Positions 16,472 through 26,546 are shown, counted from the first letter of the stretch. The stretch is 64,000 bases of DNA from QHXM01 sp963697975 (GCA_963697975.1 OY969111.1:3844001-3908000), one strand, 5' to 3'. Notes: a model not told the origin generated them from the sequence alone. A program made the numbers and translations.

Positions 16472-19400
16472 TTAACGACGTGTGCCTCCGCCTTCGACGC
16501 TGCCGCCCCCGCTCGTGCCGTCAGTCGCGGGACGACCTTCGGGATCAACGAAGGTGATGGTCGTGCCGACATCCGTCAACGAGCGCAGACCCGGCTCGAT
16601 GACCTTGCGGTCGCCGACGACGAGAATCGCCATCTTCGACGGATCAAGATAACGATTGGCGACGCGATTGATGTCTTCCACCGAGACGGCTCGCACGCGC
16701 GTGATGTAGTTGTTGAAGTAATCGTCCGGCAGATTATAGAGCACGACATCTGTCAGACGATTCGCCATCTGTTCGGGCGTCTCGAAGGTGCGCGGGAAGC
16801 CGCGTATAATCGCCTGCTTCGAGAACTCAAGCTCTGCGGGCGTAACGGGACGCTCGCCCCGAATGCCGCGCAACTCCTTCAGAAACTCGAAGACGGATTC
16901 CTTCGTCACAGCGGTCTGCACGCCAGCGGTCGCCGCAAACGGCCCCGCACTCCGACGGTAATCAAACGATGTGCGCGCTCCGTAGGTGTAGCCCTTCTCT
17001 TCGCGCAGATTCATGTTGACGCGCGAGGTGAACTGCCCGCCGAGCATGGTGTTCATCACGATCAGCGGGAAGTAATCGGGGGTGGAGCGCGACTGGCCAA
17101 CCTGACCAATCATCAGGACGCTCTGCGCCGCGCCCGGTTTGTCAACGATATAGAGCGTCGCTTTATCGCGCATGGGCGGCAACGCGATGTTGACGGCAGG
17201 AACTTCGCCGGGCTTCCAGTTAGCAAAGGCGCGTTCCAGTTTCGGCAGTAACGTCGCGGGCGTCACGTCTCCTGTGACAATGAGCGCGGCGTTGTTCGGG
17301 CGATAGTACGTTTCGTAGAAACGCATGATGTCGCTGTTCGTGATGGCGCGCACGCTTTGCTCGTCGCCGATGGCCGGATGGCCGTAAGGATGGTTGCGAC
17401 CGTAGAGCAGGGACGCGTAGACGACTCCGGCGATGGCGTTGGCGTCGTCGCGGCGTTGCATCAAGGTGGCGAGGCGCGACTTGCGCTGCAATTCCAGTTC
17501 GCTTTCAGGGAAGGACGGATTCGTGACGACATCCGAGTAGATTTCCAGAGCGCGATCCAGATGTTTCGAGAGCGTCAGCAGATTAAGTCCGGCGCTGTCG
17601 GAATCAGAACCCGTGCCGAGCCGCGCGCCGATGGCGGCCAACTGGTTCGAGATGTCCAGAGCAGATCGCGACTTCGTTCCCTCGTCAATCAGAGCGGCGG
17701 TCAGGCTCGCCAGCCCCGCGCGATCCGCCGGGTCAGCCGCGCCCCCGGTGCGCAAGACCAGATTCATGTTGACGACGGGCAACTCGTGCTGCTCGACGAT
17801 CAGGACTTCGAGACCATTGGAGAGCTTACGACGCTGCACCTGCGGCAACTTGAAACGTGGGTCGGGCTTCGGCTTGGGCTGAACATAAAGGCCGCCGAGT
17901 TCGGATTTGTCCTGACCTTTACCAGCGCCTTTAGCGTTGGTTGTCGGCGGAGTTGCGCCCGCCGGTGTGGTCGCGGCAGCTTCGGTTTTCGTCTGCGGCT
18001 GAGTTCCCGCGGGAGTTGCCCCGCCGGGTTTGGTCGCTGGCGTTGTTGCGGTGGTCGCCGTTTGTGCGCCCGTTTGTTGTGACGGAGTGCCGATGGCAGC
18101 CGTCGGATTTGTCGGCGCGGGATCACCCGTCGTCTTGCCTTTCTGTCGTGGCACGACCGTGAGAATGAGCCGCTTGTCGGTCAGGTAGCCGTTGGCAACG
18201 GTCATCACATCGGCAGGCTTGACGTTGCGATAGCGCAAGAGGTCATTCTGGAAGTAGCCGGGCTGATTAAGGAAAGTGGCATAAGCATTCAACTGGTCGC
18301 TCTTGCCGCCGAAGCCACCGACGGTTTGCAAGCCATAGACGAACGCAGATTCACGAGCATTGTAGGCGCGCTCCATCTCCTCGCTGGTCGGAGGTTCGGT
18401 CTTGAGCTTACTGATCTCTTCATCAATAGCTTGTTCAATGTCTTCGAGCTTGACGCCGGGTTTGGCTGTGGCCGCGATTTGAAACTGCCCCGCGATCTCG
18501 CGCGAGTTGTGAAAAGCGGAAACGTCCTGCGCGATCTGCTTCTCGTAGACGAGCGACTTGTAGAGGCGCGACCCCTTGCCGCCCGCGAGAACGAAAGCCA
18601 GTTGGTCGAGCGGCGCGTCGTTGCTCGTGTATTGCTGTTCCGTGTGCCACGTCATGTAGACGCGTGGAAGCGAAACGCGGTCTTCCATCGTCATGCGTTT
18701 CTCTTTTTCCATGATGGGACGCATTGGTGCGACCTTTTGAACTTCGGGGCCGCGCTTAATCGGGCCGAAATATTTTTCGACTAACATGCGTGCCTCTGCC
18801 GGGTTGATGTCGCCCGCAATTGAGAGGCTGGCGTTGTTGGGCGTGTAGAAGCGCCGGAAGAAATCGGAAACATCTTCGCGCGAGGCTGCGGTCAGATCAT
18901 CAAGCGAACCGATGGTCAGCCAGTGATACGGATGATTCTCCGGATACATCGTCTCGGCAATCTTCGCGCCGACCAATCCATAAGGCCGGTTGTCGTAGTT
19001 CTGCCGCTTCTCGTTTTTGACCACGTCGCGCTGGTTCGCGAGCTTCGCTTCCGTCAGGGATTCGAGCAGATAGCCCATGCGGTCTGATTCGAGCCAGAGC
19101 GCAAGCTCAAGGAAATTTGAAGGCACGACTTCCCAGTAGTTCGTCCGGTCAGTGTTGGTCGAACCGTTGAGTGTGCCGCCCGCTTCCTGAAGCGGGATGA
19201 AGTAGTCGTTGTCATGGTGGAGCGAGCCTTGAAACATCATGTGCTCGAAGAGGTGCGCGAAGCCCGTGCGACCCGGCACTTCGTTCTTCGAGCCGACGTG
19301 ATACCAGACGTTGACGGCGACAATGGGCGTGGAATGGTCTTCGTGGAAGATGACGCGCAGGCCATTACGGAGCGTGAATTGTGTAAACTTGATTGGCGGT

Positions 19401-19528
19401 AACACGGCGTTATCAGCGGACGCGCCTCCGGTTTTCATCGCAGCCTTCTTTCTTCTCTGCGCAAGCGCCCCGACGGGCGCTGAAAGTGAGACGGCAAGCA
19501 GGATAACGAAAAGTCGTTTCATTCTCAT
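16472..19528 (-). CDS. Double M16 (pitrilysin-type) zinc peptidase, secreted
   Basis: A 1018-residue protein made of two M16 units. The signal peptide is residues 1-23. The first unit (about 45-470) has the inverted zinc motif HLFEH at 92-96. A Thr/Pro/Ala/Gly-rich linker spans roughly 475-560. The second unit (about 575-985) starts RRKLSNGLEVLIVEQHELPVVNM but has no HxxEH (LTAALIDEGTKS occupies that place), so it is the non-catalytic partner. In many bacteria these are two separate adjacent genes; here they are fused. Likely a periplasmic or outer-membrane peptide-degrading enzyme. A terminator follows. Confidence 0.93.
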   Translation of the reverse strand: MRMKRLFVILLAVSLSAPVGALAQRRKKAAMKTGGASADNAVLPPIKFTQFTLRNGLRVIFHEDHSTPIVAVNVWYHVGSKNEVPGRTGFAHLFEHMMFQGSLHHDNDYFIPLQEAGGTLNGSTNTDRTNYWEVVPSNFLELALWLESDRMGYLLESLTEAKLANQRDVVKNEKRQNYDNRPYGLVGAKIAETMYPENHPYHWLTIGSLDDLTAASREDVSDFFRRFYTPNNASLSIAGDINPAEARMLVEKYFGPIKRGPEVQKVAPMRPIMEKEKRMTMEDRVSLPRVYMTWHTEQQYTSNDAPLDQLAFVLAGGKGSRLYKSLVYEKQIAQDVSAFHNSREIAGQFQIAATAKPGVKLEDIEQAIDEEISKLKTEPPTSEEMERAYNARESAFVYGLQTVGGFGGKSDQLNAYATFLNQPGYFQNDLLRYRNVKPADVMTVANGYLTDKRLILTVVPRQKGKTTGDPAPTNPTAAIGTPSQQTGAQTATTATTPATKPGGATPAGTQPQTKTEAAATTPAGATPPTTNAKGAGKGQDKSELGGLYVQPKPKPDPRFKLPQVQRRKLSNGLEVLIVEQHELPVVNMNLVLRTGGAADPADRAGLASLTAALIDEGTKSRSALDISNQLAAIGARLGTGSDSDSAGLNLLTLSKHLDRALEIYSDVVTNPSFPESELELQRKSRLATLMQRRDDANAIAGVVYASLLYGRNHPYGHPAIGDEQSVRAITNSDIMRFYETYYRPNNAALIVTGDVTPATLLPKLERAFANWKPGEVPAVNIALPPMRDKATLYIVDKPGAAQSVLMIGQVGQSRSTPDYFPLIVMNTMLGGQFTSRVNMNLREEKGYTYGARTSFDYRRSAGPFAATAGVQTAVTKESVFEFLKELRGIRGERPVTPAELEFSKQAIIRGFPRTFETPEQMANRLTDVVLYNLPDDYFNNYITRVRAVSVEDINRVANRYLDPSKMAILVVGDRKVIEPGLRSLTDVGTTITFVDPEGRPATDGTSGGGSVEGGGTRR

Positions 19529-19701
19529 CTCAAAATCTCCTTCCAGGGTAGTGCGATAGGCAAAGAAGCGAACGCGGCGCTGACCAACGAATGCGGGCGC
19601 GCGGTCTCCTTAATTGTTTGGGTTAATGCAGGGGAAGAATCCGTGAGGCATTCTAGCGCGTCGTCCGGCGAGGATGCAACGTTGCCCGTCTTGTTCGCCG
19701 C

Positions 19702-19729
19702 TTGTTAGAATCCACAGGCAGATTATAAA
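19702..19729 (+). promoter_or_regulatory. Promoter of nadB
   Basis: TTGTTA (19702-19707), 16 bases, TATAAA (19724-19729), about 35 bases before the nadB ATG. No other candidate is as good in the divergent 235-bp gap. Confidence 0.55.
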
Positions 19730-19763
19730 TCACGGAATCGCGTTTATCTTATCATCCAACTAA

Positions 19764-21377
19764 ATGGCTCTCGAAACAGATTTCATTGTCATCGGCAGCG
19801 GCATCGCCGGATTGCGCGCTGCTATCGAATTAGCGCGCACGGGCGCGCGCGTCACGGTTCTCACCAAAGATCGAACAGACGAATCGAACACGGAGTACGC
19901 GCAGGGCGGAATCGCCGTGGCGCTCTCTGAAGAAGACGAAGTTGCGCTTCACGAAGAAGACACTTTGAATGCCGGGGCAGGATTGTGCGACGCGGCGGCG
20001 GTGCGCGTGATGGTCGAAGACGGGCCGCGCTACATTCAGGAACTGATTGATTGGGGAACAGAGTTTGACCGCGAGGGAGGCCGACTGGCCTTCACGCAGG
20101 AGGCCGCACACTCGCGCCGCCGCATCCTGCACGCGCACGGCGACTCCACGGGCCGCGAGATTGTTCGCGCCCTTATTGCCAGAGCGCGCGCCGAACGAGG
20201 GATTGCTTTCGTGGCGCACGCGGCGACCGATGCTTTGCTTGTGAAAGACGGGCGCGTGTGCGGCGTCCGGTATCTTGATCCGCTGGTGCGTGCGCCACGC
20301 GAGTTGCGCTCGCGCGCCGTCATTCTCGCTTCGGGCGGCGCGGGACAGGTTTTCCTGCACACGACGAATCCGCAGGTTGCGACCGGCGACGGGATGGCGA
20401 TGGCCTTTGCTGCGGGCGCAGAACTCGCCGACATGGAGTTTGTGCAGTTTCACCCGACAGCTTTGAACATCGAAGGTGCGCCGCGCTTCCTGCTCTCGGA
20501 AGCGATGCGGGGCGAGGGCGGGATTTTACGCAACCGCGAAGGCGAGCGTTTTATGACACGCTATCACGAGCGCGCGGAGTTAGCGCCGCGCGACATCGTC
20601 AGCCGCTCAATCGTCGCGGAGATGCAGCGGACCGCAACGCGCACAGTCTATCTGGACATGAGTCAGCTTGAGCCGCGTTTTGTTCGTCGTCGTTTTCCGA
20701 CAATTTACGAGACGTGCCTGCGCTACGAACTGGACATCACGACCGACCCCGTGCCCGTCTCGCCAGCTTCGCACTATTGTATGGGCGGCGTCAGAACAGA
20801 CCTTGAGGGGCGCGCGACGTTGCCCGGACTCTACGCGGCGGGCGAGGTCGCCTGCACAGGAGTTCACGGCGCAAACCGTCTGGCGTCAAACTCTTTGCTC
20901 GAAGGATTGGTTTTCGGCGCGCGGTCGGGAAGCGCGGCAGCCGCAGATCACGCTCGTGGCCGCCACGTCGTCGGCGCGCAGGATGCTGCGATTGAAGATG
21001 AAAGGACAGTGAGCGAGACGGCTGTTGCGGGGGCACGCGCTTCGGGAGATGTGGCGCTCGCCGTTAGAAAGCGCGTCCGGCGCTTGATGTGGGAGCGTGT
21101 CGGCATCCTCCGCAACCGCGAATCAATCAAGCGCGCGTTGCTGGAGTTTGAGCAGATCTCCCGCGCGCCGCTCGCCCGCGCTTCAAGGAATTTTCTCAAC
21201 GTCGCCACGCTCATCGCACGCTCCGCGCTCTGGCGCGAAGAGTCGCGCGGCGCGCACTTCCGCACAGACTTCCCTGAGCGCGACGACGAGCACTGGCGCG
21301 TCCATTCCATCGTTCGCGAGGGCGCGGAAATTTCTTCAAGCACGGAGGTAGAAAACACAGTGATGAGTGATAGGTGA
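19764..21377 (+). CDS. nadB: L-aspartate oxidase
   Basis: The FAD flavoenzyme oxidising L-aspartate to iminoaspartate, the first step of de novo NAD synthesis. The 537-residue protein has the dinucleotide fold VIGSGIAGLRAAIELA (about 10-25), the succinate-dehydrogenase-like flavoprotein core with HGDSTGREIVRAL (about 125-137) and the helical C-terminal domain. It has no nadA/nadC neighbours. The last residues (VMSDR) and stop come from the GTGATRR palindrome. Confidence 0.96.
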   Translation: MALETDFIVIGSGIAGLRAAIELARTGARVTVLTKDRTDESNTEYAQGGIAVALSEEDEVALHEEDTLNAGAGLCDAAAVRVMVEDGPRYIQELIDWGTEFDREGGRLAFTQEAAHSRRRILHAHGDSTGREIVRALIARARAERGIAFVAHAATDALLVKDGRVCGVRYLDPLVRAPRELRSRAVILASGGAGQVFLHTTNPQVATGDGMAMAFAAGAELADMEFVQFHPTALNIEGAPRFLLSEAMRGEGGILRNREGERFMTRYHERAELAPRDIVSRSIVAEMQRTATRTVYLDMSQLEPRFVRRRFPTIYETCLRYELDITTDPVPVSPASHYCMGGVRTDLEGRATLPGLYAAGEVACTGVHGANRLASNSLLEGLVFGARSGSAAAADHARGRHVVGAQDAAIEDERTVSETAVAGARASGDVALAVRKRVRRLMWERVGILRNRESIKRALLEFEQISRAPLARASRNFLNVATLIARSALWREESRGAHFRTDFPERDDEHWRVHSIVREGAEISSSTEVENTVMSDR

Positions 21378-21430
21378 TGGGTGATAAGAAACTGCTTTCT
21401 CCTATCACCCATCACCTATCACCTATCACT
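21359..21430. repeat. GTGATRR heptamer palindrome, copy 4
   Basis: The left arm is GTGATGA-GTGATAG-GTGATGG-GTGATAA; the right arm has four YYATCAC units. nadB reads through two units in frame before stopping at TGA in the third. The element ends 8 bases before the nfi ATG. Confidence 0.92.
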
Positions 21431-21438
21431 GCTTTATC

Positions 21439-22125
21439 ATGGCAAAATACGAACAACTACATGACTGGACGATGACGCCGCGTGAGGCCGTTGAGCTTCA
21501 GAAGAGTTTGCGCGAGCGTGTGCGACTTCAACCGCTCAAGAAGCAGATCAAGACGATTGCGGGCGCGGATATTTCTTTCAATAAATTCTCAACGGTGGTT
21601 TACGCAGGGCTGGTGGTCATGCGGCTGCCTTCGCTTGAAGTGATTGAAGAGGTCGGAGTGGTGAGCGAAACCACCTTTCCGTATGTGCCGGGGTTGCTCT
21701 CTTTTCGTGAATCGCCATCCGTTCTGGAGGCGTGGGCGAAGTTGAAGACTGAACCGGATGCCGTGATGTTCGACGGGCAGGGAATCGCGCACCCGCGCCG
21801 CGTCGGGATTGCGTCGCACGTTGGATTGATTATCAATCGCCCGACGCTTGGCTGCGCGAAATCCGTGCTGGTCGGAAAGTATGAAGAGCCTCCGCAAGAG
21901 CGCGGGCATTGGACGGAGTTGATTGATAAAGGTGAAGTGGTCGGGGCGGCGGTGAGAACGAAGACGAATGTTCAGCCCATCTTCGTCTCGCCCGGACACT
22001 TGATTGATCTTGAGGGAGCGACGAAGCTCACGCTCGCGTGTGACGGCGGCTATCGTCAGCCTGAGCCGACGCGCCGCGCGCATCTTTTAGTCAACGCGCT
22101 CCGTCGCGGGGAAAGAGAAGTTTAG
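21439..22125 (+). CDS. nfi: Endonuclease V
   Basis: A DNA-repair endonuclease that cuts the second phosphodiester 3' of deoxyinosine. The 228-residue protein has the catalytic ADISF segment (about 44-48), YVPGLLSFRE (about 89-98), a Mg-binding DGQGIAHPRRVGIASHVGL motif (about 112-130) and CAKSVLVG. All expected acidic residues are present. The gap from nadB is filled by a palindrome, so coupling is unlikely. Confidence 0.95.
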   Translation: MAKYEQLHDWTMTPREAVELQKSLRERVRLQPLKKQIKTIAGADISFNKFSTVVYAGLVVMRLPSLEVIEEVGVVSETTFPYVPGLLSFRESPSVLEAWAKLKTEPDAVMFDGQGIAHPRRVGIASHVGLIINRPTLGCAKSVLVGKYEEPPQERGHWTELIDKGEVVGAAVRTKTNVQPIFVSPGHLIDLEGATKLTLACDGGYRQPEPTRRAHLLVNALRRGEREV

Positions 22126-22134
22126 AGTTAAAAA

Positions 22135-22175
22135 GTTTCGGGTTTCGAGTTAATTGAAAACCCGAAACCCGAAAC
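22135..22175. repeat. GTTTCGR heptamer palindrome
   Basis: The left arm GTTTCGG-GTTTCGA-GTT and the right arm AACCCGAAACCCGAAAC form a 17-bp stem with one mismatch. It sits between the convergent nfi and GWxTD genes and may act as a terminator. Confidence 0.8.
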
Positions 22176-22189
22176 TCCAAGCTGTAAAC

Positions 22190-23800
22190 TCACTGTGTGA
22201 CGGTAAATTTGCCTTCCTGCTTGATGGTTTGGCTGGAGACGCGGTCGCGGATGCGGATTTCGATTGAATAGTCGCCCGCGTTGAGATTGCGCGTATCAAT
22301 CAAGCGAGACAGCGTCAGGCGTTGGCCGTAATCGGCCAGCCCCTGCCAGTCTTCGCTCTGCTTGCCGACTTCCTTGCCGTTTTGCATGAGCACGTATTGA
22401 ACGTCAACCGAAGGACGCAACGTCGTCTGGTCAGTCCCCACGTTGTAAACCTGCATGTAGAGGCCGACAGGCTGGCCGCGCCGGTAGTTGCCCGAAAGAT
22501 TCGGCACAACTTTGGTCTGGCCGATAACGAACTGCGTGGGCACTGTTGCCAGATTGGTGATGTTCTCAAGCTTCGAGGCCATCACGAGCGTCGAAGAGCC
22601 AAGCTGCTTGGGATCGTACTTCGGAACTGTGAATCCGATCTTGCGAACGCCGGTTGCGCCCGAGGCAATGTCGCGCACGACTACCTCGACCTTGTATGTT
22701 CCGGGCTGGAGCGGCATGGCTTTTTGATAAGCCGACTTGCGTTCTTTGGCATCCGCCAATTCGGCTGGCGAGGCCGTCGTTTCCACCGGGTCTTCAAAGA
22801 TTGCAACACGGCGGCCAGAGACTGCGATGACGCGCCCGAAGATATTCATGCGAGCGCGTTGAATGCCGCCGCTGTCCTGAAAGACGAGGTCCTTGTTGTC
22901 AGCTTGAATGGTGATAGCTGTAATCACGCGCTCGTCCGATTGACGGAAGAAGTCAACGCGCACATCGAAGTTGAGCGGGTTGTCGTCGAGGACAGGGCCG
23001 CCGGTTAAGCCAAGTTGATTCTCTAACTCCTTGAACTTGACTTGCGGAGCCTGATTGAGTTGGCTGAGCAACAGCAGCCGCTCGAAGGGCGAATCCTGAG
23101 CGCGCTGGTAGCCTGTGTAGTTTCCACGTCCCAGAATTCTATCGCCCTTGTCTGCCAATCCAAGCTGTTCGGCGAGCGTTAAGCCTGCGCCCGGAACGTT
23201 GAGCAGCGCGTCCTTTTCGTCGGGCGAGCGAGCGATGCGATATTCGCCGCTGCCTGTCGGGTCAACGAATTCAATCTCGATGCCTGAGCCGATGCCGGGC
23301 AGGTAGCGATAAAACCAGATTTCAAATGGATAGGTCGAGGTCGAGCCGCCACCTTGATATGAAGGGCGCTCGTAGGAGCCTCCCATCGGGTGAGTTTCAA
23401 CCTCGTCGGCCTTGCCGTACATGATATAAATGCGTCCGCGATCTGTCTTCCAGCCGGGGATGCCGGAAGAGTAATGCTCGTTGGCGTAGGCGATGCGCTC
23501 GTAATACTCCTCGCGGTACTCGTTCTCGTCCGTATCCGGGTCCGGGTCGCGCCGCCGCCAGAAAATATCTATGAACTGCTCGCGCTCTTCGTTCGTCTTG
23601 AGCTTTTTGAACGCGTCGCGCTCCTGCGGAGTGATGATGTAGGCGACATCCTTATCAATCCAGTCTCTGTAGGCTTTCGGCAGTTCGGGTTTCTGGTTGG
23701 TTTTCCGGTCGGGCAAATCCTGCGCAAAGATGGCTGGCACGGCCAGCACCAGAGCGAGAAGAGCCAGACTCACGCGGCGGATAAATTTGTGGTCAGACAT
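22190..23800 (-). CDS. GWxTD domain-containing secreted protein
   Basis: A 536-residue protein with a signal peptide (1-26, ending IFAQ). The GWxTD domain is at about residues 40-170 and includes FWRRRDPDPDTDENEYREEYYERI and the name motif GWKTDRGRIYIMYGKADEVE. The beta-rich remainder probably consists of two Ig-like or jelly-roll modules. The family is common in Acidobacteriota and related phyla; its function is unknown. It is a single-gene unit. Confidence 0.9.
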   Translation of the reverse strand: MSDHKFIRRVSLALLALVLAVPAIFAQDLPDRKTNQKPELPKAYRDWIDKDVAYIITPQERDAFKKLKTNEEREQFIDIFWRRRDPDPDTDENEYREEYYERIAYANEHYSSGIPGWKTDRGRIYIMYGKADEVETHPMGGSYERPSYQGGGSTSTYPFEIWFYRYLPGIGSGIEIEFVDPTGSGEYRIARSPDEKDALLNVPGAGLTLAEQLGLADKGDRILGRGNYTGYQRAQDSPFERLLLLSQLNQAPQVKFKELENQLGLTGGPVLDDNPLNFDVRVDFFRQSDERVITAITIQADNKDLVFQDSGGIQRARMNIFGRVIAVSGRRVAIFEDPVETTASPAELADAKERKSAYQKAMPLQPGTYKVEVVVRDIASGATGVRKIGFTVPKYDPKQLGSSTLVMASKLENITNLATVPTQFVIGQTKVVPNLSGNYRRGQPVGLYMQVYNVGTDQTTLRPSVDVQYVLMQNGKEVGKQSEDWQGLADYGQRLTLSRLIDTRNLNAGDYSIEIRIRDRVSSQTIKQEGKFTVTQ

Positions 23801-24048
23801 TGCGGGACAACTCCTGTTGACAAACGAAAGAGGAAGCCTCTAGCCCTCGAATAAACGCAAAACGCGCTCTTTCAGGAACTCGGCACAGCTTAATCAGGCA
23901 GTTTAGAGAACAACCCCAGGGAAAACATTCAGGTTATCAGAGCAAAGGCGCTGCAAAGCGCGGCCATCTCAAGTAATGTTGGATTTTACGGCCTCGCTTA
24001 GAACAGAGTCAAGATGCGGTGAAAACCCCTAAAAGTTGCCTGTAAAAG
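23801..24048. other. Upstream region of the GWxTD gene
   Basis: No gene is seen. Together with the adjoining palindrome this is a 311-bp gap between two minus-strand genes. The leader of the GWxTD gene must lie here, but no convincing promoter was found. Confidence 0.35.
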
Positions 24049-24117
24049 CCGTAAATCGTGAATCGTGAATCGTAAATCGTGATTGGTTTCTATCTATTCA
24101 CGATTTACGATTTACGG
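24049..24117. repeat. CGTRAAT heptamer palindrome
   Basis: The left arm is CGTAAAT-CGTGAAT-CGTGAAT-CGTAAAT-CGTGATT; the right arm has ATTCACG-ATTTACG-ATTTACG. On the minus strand the GRAM-like gene ends inside the first unit (CCG TAA ATC G), which supplies its stop. Confidence 0.9.
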
Positions 24118-24495
24118 GAATAATTCTCCCGGCCTGTATCGCTCGCGCGACATGTAATCGCGCACGATGGGCAGAATGGTCTCCACGTCTCCGGCCATCA
24201 GCAGGATCGTCTCGCCGCCTTGGAGGCGTAAACGCAGCGCACGTTCGAGAAAAAGGTGCTGCCAGGGGCGCGCCACATCGCAGCCACTCACGCGCTCGTG
24301 CGGGATAGACAGGATGTCCAACGCCTCCGCTTTGCGCTTGAACTTTGGCCGCCAGACGAATCGCTGGTTGGTGAAGATAAGCTGCCCCGTACGCCAGCCG
24401 CGCCGCGCCGACCGCGTGAAGACCTCAAACTCGCCCGGCAGCAACTCGACTCGCGCCTTCCACCTGCCGCCGATGAATTTTCCCGTGCTTTCCAT
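24112..24495 (-). CDS. GRAM/PH-like domain protein
   Basis: A 127-residue soluble protein. LLPGEFEVF...GQLIFTNQRFVWRPK (about 18-50) is the typical start of a GRAM or bacterial PH-like domain, followed by IPHERVSGCDV and LRLRLQGGETILL strands. No signal peptide or membrane segment. It starts 18 bases after the GH15 gene, so it is probably its operon partner. Its TAA stop lies within the CGTRAAT palindrome. Function unknown. Confidence 0.8.
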   Translation of the reverse strand: MESTGKFIGGRWKARVELLPGEFEVFTRSARRGWRTGQLIFTNQRFVWRPKFKRKAEALDILSIPHERVSGCDVARPWQHLFLERALRLRLQGGETILLMAGDVETILPIVRDYMSRERYRPGELFP

Positions 24496-24513
24496 TAAGA
24501 AATTAACCTGCGC

Positions 24514-26541
24514 TTAACTATACACTCTGCGAGCGCGGCGATCATGGCGGAAGAGCGGGCGACCGCAAGCCTCGCATTTGAGCAGCGCTTCCAGCTTACG
24601 CAGGTAGGCGATTACCGTCGCCACAACCGTCGAGTGCGACCACGTGAGCGGGGAGACGGAGACGGGTGCACCCGTCAGAGGGTCAACCTGCTCGGCAAGC
24701 ACGCCCGAAGGTAGTGCGCGCTCCACCACCCATTCCAGAATCTCCATTGCGCGTTCCAAATCCTCGAGGCTGTGCGCCGACGCGATGCGATAGTCTGCCA
24801 GCCAGAGCGTGCAGATGAACCAGGGATTGCCGGGAACTGCCTCGACATCATTGGTGACACGCATGTAGCTGTCCGCTTCATAGCGCGCTAAGCCTCCGAC
24901 CTCAGTCTTCGCCCACAAACGCGCTTCGACCGCGCGCATCGTCTCGCGCACCATCACATCGTCGGGCGCGAACGCTTCGAAGTAGAAGATGCCGAAGAGC
25001 GAGGCATCAATCGTTTCGTCAACTTCAAAGCCGCCACCTTCGACGGGCATGATTGAGCGGGCGAAGCGATTAAGTTTAGGACGATAGAGATGCGCCCGCA
25101 TTCCGTCGCAGACTTCCTGCGCCGCACGCTCATACTTTTTCGCCAACTCCGGCTCTCCAAACAACGTGGCAAAGTTTGCTGCCGCGCGCAGTCCGCCGAC
25201 GACCGTCGCGCAGGTGAAAGTATGCACGGCGCGACGGTCTTCCCACAGATTCCAGGAGGGCTGGGGCAGACCAGTTTTCTCATCACGAAAGCTCACGAGA
25301 AAATCCGCAGCGCGTGTAATCAATTGACGGTAGAGACGGCTGGCAAATTCTATGTCGCGGAATTCGTCGTAGTGATGCCACAAAGCCCACAGCACGAGCG
25401 CCGTTTCATCCTCTTGAATCGGCACGAGACGCCGTTTCGTGTGCGGGTCCCACGAAGCGTGCCAGCCCGAAGCGACGGAGCCGTCCGGGTTGTACTTTTG
25501 CAAAAAATATCCTTCGGGCGTGATGATTCTTCCGCAGAGATCGAAGAACGAGCGCGGCAGGTTGCTGTGGCCCGCGAGGTCGAGCGCATAGGCGACGAGC
25601 GCGCCGTCGCGCGGCCAGAGATAGCTGTAGTGATCGGTTGCGCGCAGTGTCACGTCGGAATCGTTGGCCGCGAGGATTGCGCCCCCCGAATCAATCTGCG
25701 TGCGGACGACAAGGAGCGAACGCTTGTAAAGGCGAACTACTTCCGGCGGCAGATTGCCGAAGTCCGTCTCGTTCTTGTTGACCCATGCGCGCCAGTAATT
25801 ATTCGTGCGCTCTATCAAATTGTGCGGCTGGCGCTCATGCACGAGTCTATTCAGTTTCGCCACTTCGTCATATGATTTGCCGACCGCGATCCAGTAGAAA
25901 ATCTCGACCGCTTCGCCTGCTTCGACGGAGAGTGTGCGCCCGATGGTCGAATCAACGGAGCCTTCCGTGATCGCGGTTTCGCTCAAACTACCGTCTTCGG
26001 CATCGCGCCACGTGCCTTCCGCGCCCTTGAATGCTTTTCTTCCGGTCGCAAACGTTTCCACCCCTGTGGGTGCGTCTGTGGAGATGAGAAAGTATCGCTG
26101 GCCTTTGTAATGAATCAGCGCCTGTGTTTCGGGATCGAAGTAAACGGTGTCGCCGACTTCGGATTCCGAGATGTAAAAGTCCTGATGAAAGAAGAGACGA
26201 AACTCGCGCCGGGTGTCGCCGGTATTTCTGAGCTTGAGGCGACGAACGAAGACGTTTTCGTGCGGATCAACCGCATCGTTTGAGACCAGCTCGACATTGA
26301 GTTTCTGGTTGACGAGGCGCACATCCGTGACGAGCGTTTCATCAAGATAATTCAACTCGCGCGTCCAGCCTTTATCGCTGACCCACGCGAATTCGCCGTC
26401 AACCCAGACGCCGAAGCGGAAGGGATGGCCTTCCGAATGATTCTCTTTACCGACGTAGGGAAAATAGATGTCGCGGATTTGATACAACTCGTCAAAGGTG
26501 ACGAGCAACGAGCCATTTCCAACGGGGATGTCACGAGGCAT
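24514..26541 (-). CDS. Glycoside hydrolase family 15 (glucoamylase/trehalase-like)
   Basis: A 675-residue cytosolic enzyme (no signal peptide) of the GH15 fold: an N-terminal beta-sandwich (about 1-260) and an (alpha/alpha)6 barrel (about 270-650). The signature region YSYLWPRDGALVAYALDLAGH (about 310-330) and EDETALVLWALWHHY (about 375-389) are present. Substrate could be starch oligosaccharides, trehalose or isomaltose; not decidable here. It ends with a short CEACG motif near 655, unusual for the family. Confidence 0.9.
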   Translation of the reverse strand: MPRDIPVGNGSLLVTFDELYQIRDIYFPYVGKENHSEGHPFRFGVWVDGEFAWVSDKGWTRELNYLDETLVTDVRLVNQKLNVELVSNDAVDPHENVFVRRLKLRNTGDTRREFRLFFHQDFYISESEVGDTVYFDPETQALIHYKGQRYFLISTDAPTGVETFATGRKAFKGAEGTWRDAEDGSLSETAITEGSVDSTIGRTLSVEAGEAVEIFYWIAVGKSYDEVAKLNRLVHERQPHNLIERTNNYWRAWVNKNETDFGNLPPEVVRLYKRSLLVVRTQIDSGGAILAANDSDVTLRATDHYSYLWPRDGALVAYALDLAGHSNLPRSFFDLCGRIITPEGYFLQKYNPDGSVASGWHASWDPHTKRRLVPIQEDETALVLWALWHHYDEFRDIEFASRLYRQLITRAADFLVSFRDEKTGLPQPSWNLWEDRRAVHTFTCATVVGGLRAAANFATLFGEPELAKKYERAAQEVCDGMRAHLYRPKLNRFARSIMPVEGGGFEVDETIDASLFGIFYFEAFAPDDVMVRETMRAVEARLWAKTEVGGLARYEADSYMRVTNDVEAVPGNPWFICTLWLADYRIASAHSLEDLERAMEILEWVVERALPSGVLAEQVDPLTGAPVSVSPLTWSHSTVVATVIAYLRKLEALLKCEACGRPLFRHDRRARRVYS

Positions 26542-26546
26542 AAGGT

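Noticed and set aside
17357..18082. 241-codon open frame on the plus strand
   Set aside because: It is antisense to the M16 gene, follows its codon structure and has no ribosome-binding site or recognisable domain.
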